This document shows, piece by piece, positions 56,843 to 64,000 of a stretch of 64,000 nucleotides of DNA (position 1 is the first letter of the stretch; each line of letters opens with the position of its first letter). The position numbers were made by a program, and so were the translations under genes. The notes below the pieces were generated by a model, which saw nothing but the letters and a program-made list of their open reading frames with translations, did not search any database and was not told where the DNA came from. Source of the DNA: Bacteroidaceae bacterium (GTDB taxonomy: Bacteria; Bacteroidota; Bacteroidia; Bacteroidales; Bacteroidaceae); NCBI GenBank assembly GCA_017617315.1, contig JAFZWM010000002.1, forward strand, positions 57,898-121,897, given 5' to 3'.

Positions 56843-57670
56843 ATGAAAAAATTATCGTTACTTCTATTGTTGTTTCTCTCTCTTGTATCTTGTAACGAAG
56901 TATATGAAGATTTTCATGAAAGTACTAGTTTTGTGCTTCATTCAAGAGAGTGTAAATACATGTGGGCATTCAATGTTGATAAAACAGTATCTAAAGATTT
57001 TAACTATGATGCAGTATCTATAGAAAGAAAATACATCGGCAACAAGCAGTCTGTAAGTGTACAGAAATATACTCTTGAATTCACAACTTGCAATGTCGAT
57101 ATGGATGTAGTAAATTATGGCGATAGTTTAAACTACAAGCAAACATACGAGTCTGGCGATGAAGAGATATTATTCAGACATCCAGTATATGATGTGTTGC
57201 GGTTCTGTGCAAACTCTATGGAGGATGCTCCAGATAAGATAATCGAAGCAAAACTTTCTGATTATTTATATAAGCGAAAAGTTACACGCACGGTTTTAAG
57301 ACATGTAGATTATCGTACAACCCCAATAAAGGATATCAAAATTACAGCATCTGCTGATATAAATGATGTAAAAGCCGGAGAGTCGCTGAACAAACAGTTT
57401 CTTGTAGATGGATACCCAAGTCGTCACGATTTTATTATCACATCAAACAAAGACCTCATTACCGACCCAAAGAAAATATCAGACATCACTATAGACCAAT
57501 ATTTGTACTACAGACCTATGGCTCCTGCTGCCATGACATTCAGATTTGTAGATGATTTTGATATCAAGGCTCCAGTTGAGACAACTTTTACGGTCGAAAT
57601 CACTACACTCGACGGTCATGTTCTTAAGTCCGAAACACCTTTGGTAACACTAACACCAAGAGCAAAATGA
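56843..57670 (+). CDS. Putative lipoprotein, unknown function
   Basis: 275 aa from the ATG at 56843 (MKKLSLLLLLFLSLVSCNEV), with LVSC as the lipobox and Cys17 lipidated. The frame is open from 56798, but that would bury the lipoprotein signal, so the later start is preferred. The body has several beta segments (DIKITASADINDVKAGE, MTFRFVDDFDIKAPVETTF, TVEITTLDGHVLKSETPLV) that look like an Ig-like or carbohydrate-binding sandwich at the C terminus. I do not recognise the family. It has its own promoter and a terminator 75 nt downstream. Confidence 0.75.
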   Translation: MKKLSLLLLLFLSLVSCNEVYEDFHESTSFVLHSRECKYMWAFNVDKTVSKDFNYDAVSIERKYIGNKQSVSVQKYTLEFTTCNVDMDVVNYGDSLNYKQTYESGDEEILFRHPVYDVLRFCANSMEDAPDKIIEAKLSDYLYKRKVTRTVLRHVDYRTTPIKDIKITASADINDVKAGESLNKQFLVDGYPSRHDFIITSNKDLITDPKKISDITIDQYLYYRPMAPAAMTFRFVDDFDIKAPVETTFTVEITTLDGHVLKSETPLVTLTPRAK

Positions 57671-57744
57671 AGCTGAGTAGGTTTTTTTATTGATGAATTC
57701 TTGCATCCCTTTGTTTACAAACAAACGAATGAAGGAAAATAAGA

Positions 57745-57790
57745 CAAAAGCCGTGCATCTTTAACGTAAAAAGATGGCACGGCTTTATTT
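57745..57790 (+). terminator. Terminator of the lipoprotein gene
   Basis: AAAGCCGTGCATCTTT (57745-57760) pairs with AAAGATGGCACGGCTTT (57768-57784) with one bulge, followed by ATTTG. It is A-rich on the left and T-ended on the right, so it may work both ways. Confidence 0.85.
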
Positions 57791-57810
57791 GTATAATCTT
57801 GTAAGCAATA

Positions 57811-57849
57811 GTAATAACTTTGTTAGTAATAAACCTGTTACTAATCATG
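57811..57849. repeat. Second copy of the ATPase operator-like sequence
   Basis: GTAATAACTTTGTTAGTAAT and AAACCTGTTACTAATCATG follow closely the sequence at 56350-56388 ahead of the ATPase gene (GTAATAACTCTGTTAGTAAC, AAACTTATTACTAAGAATG). The TTAGTAA/TTACTAA inverted repeat is kept (57823-57829, 57838-57844). No gene starts beside it: the next plus-strand gene is far and the minus side has only the lipoprotein terminator. Confidence 0.75.
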
Positions 57850-57904
57850 CATATCCAATTGGGAAGTATGAAAAGATGCAGATATGTAAGATGCTATATC
57901 TATG

Positions 57905-58065
57905 AGCGACAAAAGGTTATGTAATGAAACTACCCATTGGCTCTGCCGAATTTCCGAATTCGGCAGCATGAATAGACGCGAGTTTGCAATAAAGTTATTT
58001 TTTCAGCGGTGGGAATTCTTGCGTCCCTTCGGTAGCAAGCGAACAAGTTCGAGCGGCAAATTCCC
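57905..58065 (+). repeat. Dispersed intergenic element, copy C
   Basis: GCGACAAAAGGTTATG (57905) and TTTTTTCAGCGGTGGGAATTC, then TTGCGTCCCTTCGGTAGC and AAGCGAAC...TCGAGCGGCAAATTCCC match copy B at 22255-22350. CTGCCGAATTTCCGAATTCGGCAG makes an inner palindrome (57944-57967). No gene is seen in 57850-58117. Confidence 0.8.
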
Positions 58066-58078
58066 AAATTCATCAAAA

Positions 58079-58100
58079 AGCCGAATTTGGAAATTCGGCT
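58079..58100 (-). terminator. Palindromic terminator after the DUF2851 gene
   Basis: AGCCGAATTT (58079-58088) and AAATTCGGCT (58091-58100) are exact reverse complements with a 2-nt centre (the real loop opens the last pairs). On the minus strand a TTTTTG run follows. It begins 18 nt past the DUF2851 stop. Confidence 0.8.
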
Positions 58101-58117
58101 TAACGGGGGACAAAAAA

Positions 58118-59428
58118 CTACCCCTTTTTCCCTCCCGACAGATATTCGAAACCGAAGCGGCAGCGCAGACAGTCTTTGCGGTCGCAGTACATCGTTTTCA
58201 GTTGCAGCAGAGCCTGACTGTCGGCCGCTTGCGACACCTTTATTCCGCAGTCGGCCCAGCAGCGCATTATGTGGTTGTTCTCGGCCGGAAGCTCTTCGAG
58301 AAGGGCGATAGCCTTGGCGCATATAGCCTCGTTGCCCAGATGTTTTCCGTAGGCATAGAGCAGAGGCACGATGGTGTTGATAATCACCAGTCGGCGGCTG
58401 CTTAGCGACAGCTTGTGCTGACGGTTTTCCGACAGCGTGGCAAAGTTGCAGTGCGTCTGCCAGTAGGCACTCACGCCGCCGTCGAGAAGTCTGAGCAGAG
58501 CATCCGTGTTCTCGGCATCGAGAATGTGCGAGACGCTTATCGCACCGCGGTTGTACAGGCTTGCAAGCTGCGCCAGACGGATGTGCGGAAAGTTGGCCGG
58601 CCGCATCCGCAGATATTTCCACAGATGAGGCTCTATCGGCTTCAGTCCGAACTTGGCAGAAAGAAACTTGTATTCGGCCGCAAGACGCCTGAAATATTCG
58701 TCGTTAACGATGGCATCCTTGTAAGTCTTTGGCAGATTATTCTCGTCAAGGAATCCGGCCTGCCCAAAGAATATAGCCTCTATTTGCAGCAGATTGTCGC
58801 GATGCTTGCCCAGCGCGCCGTAGGGCACATTCTTTGCCCACAGCTCAAAGGCCTCGCCGTTAACCCCAAAGCCGAAGTTGCGCGCAAGGGCTATGAAGAG
58901 CGAGTTTTCCCAGTCGCTGTTCGTTGCCTTCTGATAGGCCTCTATGCGCTCCGACTTGGCCGAGAGGCGTTCTATGCAGAGCGAGTTGAGCCAGGAGTGA
59001 ACCTTTATCGAAGGAATCTGCCCAACCGACGAGAAGCAGGCAGGGTAGTGAAGCGACTCGCTAAGCTCGCGGTATCTGTCGAGAAGATGAGGCGGACATT
59101 CGAGCTTCATCTGCGGAATGTCCCTTCCGCTGCTGTTCGTAACCTTGGTGTCTATTACCGATGCGATGTGCAGAATAACGTTGTCGTAAGCCTTGTTTGT
59201 GTCGTGCTGATGCCTGAACCAGTCGGACGAACGTTCGTGAATCTCTACGTTTCCGGCCCACATCACGTCGCCAATCTTTATGCGAGCCTGCAAGAAGTCG
59301 GGCCCGGCATGAATGTTAGGCTGCCCGCAGTTTATAACCTCGACAGGAAGTCCGTCGGTAGTTTGTAGTCCGCCAAGCGGAAATATCTTGTGTTTCCAGA
59401 CATAATACAGTATTTTTTCCATGCGCAT
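58118..59428 (-). CDS. DUF2851 family protein
   Basis: 436 aa. The N-terminal block EKILYYVWKHKIFPLGGLQT, then NCGQPNIHAGPDFLQARIKI and MWAGNVEIHERSSDWFRHQH with NVILHI, is the conserved core of DUF2851, a Bacteroidetes protein family of unknown role. The C-terminal part is helical and carries AQLASLYNRG and NHIMRCWADCG, and ends near CDRKDCLRCRFGFEYL. Two ATGs, 59428 and 59422, are possible. The gene is monocistronic, divergent from dapB, and has its own promoter. Confidence 0.9.
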   Translation of the reverse strand: MRMEKILYYVWKHKIFPLGGLQTTDGLPVEVINCGQPNIHAGPDFLQARIKIGDVMWAGNVEIHERSSDWFRHQHDTNKAYDNVILHIASVIDTKVTNSSGRDIPQMKLECPPHLLDRYRELSESLHYPACFSSVGQIPSIKVHSWLNSLCIERLSAKSERIEAYQKATNSDWENSLFIALARNFGFGVNGEAFELWAKNVPYGALGKHRDNLLQIEAIFFGQAGFLDENNLPKTYKDAIVNDEYFRRLAAEYKFLSAKFGLKPIEPHLWKYLRMRPANFPHIRLAQLASLYNRGAISVSHILDAENTDALLRLLDGGVSAYWQTHCNFATLSENRQHKLSLSSRRLVIINTIVPLLYAYGKHLGNEAICAKAIALLEELPAENNHIMRCWADCGIKVSQAADSQALLQLKTMYCDRKDCLRCRFGFEYLSGGKKG

Positions 59429-59456
59429 CGGATTTTTTGTTTAGGTGCTACGCTTG

Positions 59457-59487
59457 CAAATATATGCAAAAAAGTGTGGGTAACAAC
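59457..59487 (-). promoter_or_regulatory. Promoter of the DUF2851 gene
   Basis: On the minus strand GTTG (59484-59487), a 19-nt spacer and TATATTTG (59457-59464). The start site near 59451 gives a leader of about 23-29 nt. Confidence 0.7.
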
Positions 59488-59550
59488 GCTTTAGATGTCA
59501 AAAAAACATAAAAAATGCCGTAGATGTGTTAAAAACTCAAAAAAATAGTG

Positions 59551-59558
59551 TAAGTTTG
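59551..59558 (+). promoter_or_regulatory. Probable -7 element for the dapB operon
   Basis: TAAGTTTG matches TAnnTTTG, 24 nt before the dapB ATG. At the -33 position there is only TGTT (59527-59530), so the call rests mainly on the -7 octamer and its position. Confidence 0.5.
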
Positions 59559-59582
59559 CACATATTTTTTACGATAAAAATC

Positions 59583-60335
59583 ATGAAGATTGCATTAATA
59601 GGTTACGGAAAAATGGGCAAGATGATAGAACAGATTGCCCTTTCGAGAGGTCATGAGATTGTTTGCATTATAGATATCGACAATCAGGACGACTTTGAGA
59701 GCGACGCTTTCAAGAGTGCGGATGTTGCCATAGAGTTCACCGCTCCGATGGTTGCCTACAACAATTATCTTAGGGCTTTCAAGGCCGGAGTAAAGGTTGT
59801 TTCAGGCTCAACAGGATGGATTAAGGAGCACGGCGACGATGTGAAGAAGCTCATCGAGCAGGGCAATACCTTGTTCTGGGCAAGCAACTTTAGCGTGGGC
59901 GTTGCCATCTTCAGCGCCGTAAACAAATATCTTGCAAAGATTATGAACCAGTTCCCCGACTATGATGTAAAGATGGAAGAGGTTCACCACATTCACAAAC
60001 TCGACCATCCAAGCGGAACGGGCATCACCCTTGCCGAGCAGATAGTAGATAACCTCGACCGCAAGAACGGCTGGGAGATAGGTACGCTTACCGCTCCCGA
60101 CGGCACAGTTTCGGGCGAGGCTGAACACGCAGCCGACAAACTCGTTATCGACTCTGTTCGCCGTGGTGAAGTGCCGGGAATACACAGCATAACATACAAC
60201 AGCGAGGCCGACCAGATTACCATCACACACGATGCGCACAGCCGACAGGGATTTGCCCTCGGTGCGGTGCTGGCTGCCGAGTTTACCGCAACACACACAG
60301 GTTTGCTGACTACTGACGATTTATTCAATTTCTAA
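59583..60335 (+). CDS. dapB: 4-hydroxy-tetrahydrodipicolinate reductase DapB
   Basis: 250 aa. DapB reduces the dihydrodipicolinate precursor with NAD(P)H on the way to lysine and meso-diaminopimelate. The Rossmann start MKIALIGYGKMGKMIE is a short-form GxGxxG motif, VVSGSTGWIKEH and FWASNFSVGVAIF follow, and the substrate-binding signature EVHHIHKLDHPSGTGITLAE is complete. The ATG at 59583 is chosen over 59526 because the fold starts there and the -7 element lies between. First gene of the unit with lepB, six nt apart. Confidence 0.96.
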   Translation: MKIALIGYGKMGKMIEQIALSRGHEIVCIIDIDNQDDFESDAFKSADVAIEFTAPMVAYNNYLRAFKAGVKVVSGSTGWIKEHGDDVKKLIEQGNTLFWASNFSVGVAIFSAVNKYLAKIMNQFPDYDVKMEEVHHIHKLDHPSGTGITLAEQIVDNLDRKNGWEIGTLTAPDGTVSGEAEHAADKLVIDSVRRGEVPGIHSITYNSEADQITITHDAHSRQGFALGAVLAAEFTATHTGLLTTDDLFNF

Positions 60336-60341
60336 TAGCAG

Positions 60342-61811
60342 ATGAATTTATTTAATAGTAACTCCGAAACAAATAAGAAAGACCCAACAAAGAAGCCCGA
60401 GTGGATTAAGTTCGCTATCATAACCGTTCTGTATCTCATATTCCTTGTGTGGGTGCAGAGCTGGCTGGGACTCATCGTCCTGCCGCTAATCTTCGATGCC
60501 TACATAACAAAGAAGATTAACTGGGGATGGTGGCGCGACTCCGACAGCGACCTCGTTCGCGGAATAATGAGCTGGGTCGATGCCATAGTCTTTGCTCTCG
60601 TGGCGGTTTATTTCGTCAATCTCTACTTCTTCCAGAACTATGAGATTCCTTCTTCATCGCTCGAGAAATCGCTTCTTGTGGGCGACTATCTGTTTGTAAG
60701 CAAGATGAGCTACGGCCCTCGCGTGCCACAGACACCGCTCACCATGCCGCTAACACAGCACACCATGCCGGTGCTTGGCTGCAAGAGCTACATCGAGTTT
60801 CCGCAGTGGGAATACAAGCGCGTTAAGGGATTCGGCAAGGTGCAGCTCAACGACATCGTGGTGTTCAACTATCCGGCTGGCGATACGGTGGCCCTGAATG
60901 CTCAGGACAGAGACTTCTACAAGGATGTATGTCTGGCAACAGGCTACGAGATGCACAAGAACGAGAATATTCCGCCAATGGACAGCCTTAGCCGCACCGA
61001 CCAGCGCGTTCTGTTCAACTTCCTCTACAACGAGGGCAAGACGCAGGTCCTGGCTCATCCCGAGGTTTACGGCGAGGTGGTGGCGCGTCCTGTCGACCGC
61101 CGCGAGAACTACGTCAAGCGATGCGTAGGTCTGCCGGGACAGACCCTTCAGATTAAGGATCGCATCATCTATCTCGACGGAAAGCCAAACAAAGAGCCCG
61201 ACAATGTTCAGTACAGCTATCTTGTAAGGCTGAAGAACGACCTTCCGCAGGATTTCTGCGACGAGTACGGCATCACGCTCGAAGACAGATCGATGTATTA
61301 CAGCGAGTACGGAGTCATCGTAATGCCGCTTACCGAGCGCGCCTTCAACGCTCTGAAGAACCGTCCCGACCTTGTTGAGGACATGAAGCTTGCTCCGTCG
61401 ACCAGCGACGACGGCGTTTATCCGCTAAACGCAAGCTACGGCTGGACTCGCGACAACTACGGTCCGATATGGATTCCTGCCAAGGGCAAGAGCATCGACC
61501 TTAACATCGACAACATAGCCATCTACGAGCGTCCTATCAGAACATACGAGGGCAACAAACTCGAGATTAAGGGCAACAAGATTTTCATCAACGGAAAGGA
61601 AGCCAAGAAGTACACCTTCAAGATGGACTACTACTGGATGATGGGCGACAACCGCCACAACTCGGCCGACAGCCGCTACTGGGGCTTTGTGCCTGAGGAT
61701 CACATCGTGGGCAAGCCTATCGTTGTATGGCTCTCAATCAATCCGGAGAAGGGATTCTTTACCGGCATAAGATGGAACCGCCTGTTTAAATGGGTTGATA
61801 ACATTAAGTAA
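60342..61811 (+). CDS. lepB: Signal peptidase I LepB (long Bacteroidetes form)
   Basis: 489 aa, much longer than Escherichia coli LepB because of an insertion between the catalytic boxes. Two N-terminal hydrophobic helices (IIITVLYLIFLVWVQ-like, residues 22-55, and AIVFALVAVYFVNLYFF, about 80-97) precede the first box: IPSSSLEKSLLVGD with Ser106 as nucleophile. Lys259 is the general base in NYVKRCVGLPGQT, and MMGDNRHNSADSRYWGFVP is the third box. All are intact. It cleaves Sec signal peptides at the outer face of the inner membrane. Confidence 0.95.
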   Translation: MNLFNSNSETNKKDPTKKPEWIKFAIITVLYLIFLVWVQSWLGLIVLPLIFDAYITKKINWGWWRDSDSDLVRGIMSWVDAIVFALVAVYFVNLYFFQNYEIPSSSLEKSLLVGDYLFVSKMSYGPRVPQTPLTMPLTQHTMPVLGCKSYIEFPQWEYKRVKGFGKVQLNDIVVFNYPAGDTVALNAQDRDFYKDVCLATGYEMHKNENIPPMDSLSRTDQRVLFNFLYNEGKTQVLAHPEVYGEVVARPVDRRENYVKRCVGLPGQTLQIKDRIIYLDGKPNKEPDNVQYSYLVRLKNDLPQDFCDEYGITLEDRSMYYSEYGVIVMPLTERAFNALKNRPDLVEDMKLAPSTSDDGVYPLNASYGWTRDNYGPIWIPAKGKSIDLNIDNIAIYERPIRTYEGNKLEIKGNKIFINGKEAKKYTFKMDYYWMMGDNRHNSADSRYWGFVPEDHIVGKPIVVWLSINPEKGFFTGIRWNRLFKWVDNIK

Positions 61812-61814
61812 TAA

Positions 61815-62660
61815 ATGAAGAAAACTGCCATAGTCCTGCTTGTTACAGTAGCCTTACTGTTTGCGCTGCGACAATTTGTCGTGGTTCCCTATTCTGTGCC
61901 TTACGAGGGCATGGAGCCAACCTTGGGCGAGGGCGAGAGGGTGCTTGTTAACAAGTGGGGCTATGGCTCATCTTCTTCAGACAAGGCAAAGGCCGTTGAG
62001 CGTGGAGCGATAATGGTTTTCCACAATCCGGCAGAGAAGCCCGATGTGGCTATCGACGACCGCGCCGTATTTATTGCGCGCGTGTACGGACTGTCGGGCG
62101 ACACGCTGATGCTTAACCGCCAGCTCGTTCCGGTCGATGTTCCGCCGGTCGATGTCCATCTGAAGAGGGTTTACCACTATCCGGCATTGTGCGAGGAGAG
62201 GATGCTCGCCATTGTCGATTCGCTCGGCATCAAAGACTCGTTTGTGGGCAACGGACAGAGCAGCCACAGCCGCCAGTTTACCTACGACGAGATTCTGAAG
62301 GTGCGTGCAGCCATAAACCGCGCGTTCACGCTGGTCTGCACCTCGCCCGATGTGCCTACAAACTGCTATCCTTACGTTGTGCCCAAGAAGGGCGGCGTTG
62401 TGCCCGTAACGCTCTGGAACATAACGCTTCTGTGCAACACGATAAACTATCACGAAGGTCGCAAGGCTGTTATAAAGAACGGACAGCTCTTTGTTGACGG
62501 AAAACTGACAAGACAGTACACCTTTACCCAAAACTACTACTGGGTAATGTGCGACAATATGCTGAATCTTAACGATTCGCGCCTGTTCGGACTCGTTCCG
62601 GAGAGCCATCTGGTTGGAAAAGTCTGGATGGTATATTGGAAGAAAATCAGAACTATATGA
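61815..62660 (+). CDS. Signal peptidase I-like protein lacking the Ser/Lys dyad
   Basis: 281 aa, 3 nt after lepB. One N-terminal helix (AIVLLVTVALLFALRQFVVV) leads to the first box, which reads VPYEGMEPTLGEGERVLVN: the Ser before Met is Gly32. The second box reads FIARVYGLSGDTL, with Ala88 in place of the Lys. The third reads VMCDNMLNLNDSRLFGLVP, with GDNR changed. So the fold is kept and the catalysis is lost. It may act as a regulatory or structural partner of LepB, or bind preproteins. The stop overlaps wbqC by 4 nt (ATGA). Confidence 0.85.
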   Translation: MKKTAIVLLVTVALLFALRQFVVVPYSVPYEGMEPTLGEGERVLVNKWGYGSSSSDKAKAVERGAIMVFHNPAEKPDVAIDDRAVFIARVYGLSGDTLMLNRQLVPVDVPPVDVHLKRVYHYPALCEERMLAIVDSLGIKDSFVGNGQSSHSRQFTYDEILKVRAAINRAFTLVCTSPDVPTNCYPYVVPKKGGVVPVTLWNITLLCNTINYHEGRKAVIKNGQLFVDGKLTRQYTFTQNYYWVMCDNMLNLNDSRLFGLVPESHLVGKVWMVYWKKIRTI

Positions 62661-63277
62661 CAAATATTCTTTTGGCAACCGCCTATCTTGCGCCCGTCCA
62701 GTATTACAGCAAACTGAACAGGGCGGACATCGTCACGATTGAACTTTTTGAGCATTATGTAAAGCAGAGCTATCGCAACCGTTGTGTAATTGCCAGCCCC
62801 GAAGGCGCGCTGCCGCTCACTCTGCCCGTAGAGAAGGCACCCAACCACGGAAGCATAAAGGATGTGCGCCTGAGCGATCACGGCAACTGGCGCAGGCTGC
62901 ATTGGAACGCCCTTCAGTCATCGTACATGACCAGCCCTTTCTTTGAATATTATGCCGATGAGTTCGCGCCTTTCTACGAGAAGAAATTCGACTTTCTGTG
63001 CGATTTCAACGAGGAGTTGATGCTTTTGTGCTGCCGTCTGCTCGACATCGACATCGAGGGCAAACTCCGTCATACAGATGCCTATCGTTCAGACCTTGCC
63101 GACGGCGAGGTTGATTTGCGCAACGCCATCTCTCCAAAGGCCGATTTCACCGCCGATGCAGCCTTCGACGCCAAGCCTTACTATCAGGTGTTTAAGGAGC
63201 GCACAGGCTTCATTCCAAACCTAAGCATCGTAGACTTGCTCTTTAATATGGGTCCCGAAGGACTTTTGTATCTGTAA
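62657..63277 (+). CDS. WbqC family protein
   Basis: 206 aa. MTNILLATAYLAPVQYYSKL, then EHYVKQSYRNRCVIASPEGALPL and LSDHGNWRRLHWNALQSSY are the conserved blocks of WbqC-like proteins, whose members occur in O-antigen loci but which are also found beside lepB in Bacteroidetes. The biochemical role is not established. The ATG at 62657 overlaps the previous stop, so the upstream ATG at 62636 is not used. Last gene of the dapB-lepB-lepB2-wbqC unit. Confidence 0.88.
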   Translation: MTNILLATAYLAPVQYYSKLNRADIVTIELFEHYVKQSYRNRCVIASPEGALPLTLPVEKAPNHGSIKDVRLSDHGNWRRLHWNALQSSYMTSPFFEYYADEFAPFYEKKFDFLCDFNEELMLLCCRLLDIDIEGKLRHTDAYRSDLADGEVDLRNAISPKADFTADAAFDAKPYYQVFKERTGFIPNLSIVDLLFNMGPEGLLYL

Positions 63278-63294
63278 ATCAGAAATATAAAATC

Positions 63295-64000
63295 ATGAAT
63301 AAAGTTATTCTTAAATCGTTATTTGTACTATTTGTTTGTGTCATCTCGCAAAGCGCGGTGGCGCAAAAGCCGTATGGCATTTTTAACGAAAAGACTGGCA
63401 CGCTTACTTTGGGCTACGGCAAAAGACTACCCAAGGGTGCAGTTGAGATAAAAAAAGAGTGGTTTGGTGTTGATGACGTTATTAAAGAGACGAAAAAAAT
63501 TAAAAAGATTGTAATTAAGAAGTCGTTTGCCCACTACAAACCGAAGGATTGTAGCGGAAGTTTCTCTGGTTTGGTTAATTTGAAAGAGATAAAAGGACTG
63601 AAAAATCTTAATACATCTGAAACTACAGATATGACTTATATGTTTGAAGAATGTGAACATCTGACAAGTCTCGATTTAAGTCATTTCGACACTTCAAAGG
63701 TTACAGATATGAGTTGGATGTTCCATATATGTCGATTTTTGACAAGTCTCGATTTAAGTCACTTCGATACTTCTAGTTTAACAGAAATGAATAGTGTGTT
63801 CGAAGACTGTGAATATCTGTCAAGTCTCGATTTAAGCCACTTTAATACTTCAAATGTAACGGATATTGGTGGCATGTTCAGTAGTTGCATAAACTTAGCA
63901 AATCTCGACATCAGTAGTTTTAAAACCGAAAATGTTACAAGTTTATCGTACATGTTCAATGATTGTAAATCTCTGACAAGTCTCGATTTAAGTCATTTCA
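63295..64000 (+). CDS. BspA-like leucine-rich-repeat surface protein (runs off window end)
   Basis: At least 235 codons, no stop before 64000. The start MNKVILKSLFVLFVCVISQS is a signal peptide ending SAVAQ. After a short globular part come tandem 26-residue repeats with the pattern LTSLDLSHFDTSKVTDMSWM, spaced exactly 78 bp (anchors at 63664, 63742, 63820, 63898 and 63976). This is the DUF285/BspA-type LRR of surface proteins that bind host proteins or mediate adhesion in oral and gut Bacteroidales. It is 17 nt after wbqC and may be read through from it; no separate promoter is obvious. Confidence 0.88.
   Translation, partial: MNKVILKSLFVLFVCVISQSAVAQKPYGIFNEKTGTLTLGYGKRLPKGAVEIKKEWFGVDDVIKETKKIKKIVIKKSFAHYKPKDCSGSFSGLVNLKEIKGLKNLNTSETTDMTYMFEECEHLTSLDLSHFDTSKVTDMSWMFHICRFLTSLDLSHFDTSSLTEMNSVFEDCEYLSSLDLSHFNTSNVTDIGGMFSSCINLANLDISSFKTENVTSLSYMFNDCKSLTSLDLSHF

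Noticed and set aside
57902..58405. 167-aa plus-strand frame
   Set aside because: First half is the dispersed repeat (copy C), second half is antisense to the DUF2851 gene.

Overview
The window reads as chromosomal DNA of a Bacteroidales bacterium, most likely a Prevotella-like member of Prevotellaceae (inference from gene content). Supporting signs are the dcw cluster order with a PASTA-bearing FtsI, the giant type IX secretion translocon gene sprA beside ruvA, the glycine-lipid acyltransferase pair glsA/glsB, the DUF2851, DUF3667 and WbqC families, a dapB-lepB-lepB2-wbqC operon, secreted glycosidases, and promoters of the Bacteroidetes type (-33 TTTG, about 20 nt, -7 TAnnTTTG).

Layout. 1-240: end of rpsT and tRNA-Glu, sharing a good promoter. 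387-1112: recO, converging with a 13-gene minus-strand run from rsmH (16934) to yqeY (1109). That run is the division and cell-wall cluster rsmH-ftsL-ftsI-murE-mraY-murD-ftsW-murG-murC-ftsQ-ftsA-ftsZ-yqeY, nearly without gaps, and with no mraZ in front. 17191-19635: a TlpA-type thioredoxin and the glsA/glsB pair. 19636-22413: a repeat-rich, AT-rich accessory stretch with a 12-copy 11-bp tandem array, dispersed palindromic elements, a probably frameshifted membrane gene and two small lipoproteins, ending at tRNA-Lys. 22598-30724: the sprA-ruvA operon (transcribed ruvA to sprA). 31241-34357: a secreted protein followed by a compact set of small peptide, PF14907-type nucleotidyltransferase, S26 peptidase and PqqD-like protein. 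This is the best candidate for an undescribed system (a minimal RiPP-like locus). 34588-39531: three related DUF3857/transglutaminase-fold genes, the first a deletion-bearing pseudogene. 39624-52666: four tightly spaced secreted glycoside hydrolases, including a GH43-like/GH2 fusion and two further GH2 enzymes, closed by a strong terminator and without SusC/SusD. 52806-57670: a DUF3667 membrane protein, an outer-membrane barrel, an AAA ATPase flanked by 170-bp direct repeats, and a lipoprotein. 58118-64000: DUF2851, then dapB, lepB, a catalytically degenerate lepB paralogue, wbqC and the start of a BspA-like repeat protein.

How the genes work together. The dcw run supplies peptidoglycan precursors (MurC/D/E/MraY/MurG), the septal synthase pair (FtsW/FtsI) and the Z-ring scaffold (FtsZ/FtsA/FtsQ/FtsL); dapB feeds the same wall with meso-diaminopimelate. 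SprA and the LepB enzymes handle export of the many secreted proteins encoded nearby. The four hydrolases look like one depolymerisation pathway for a galactose- and possibly uronic-acid-containing glycan.

Limits: all calls come from reading sequence and remembered family motifs. No database search was run, domain borders are approximate, and promoters and terminators are pattern matches.
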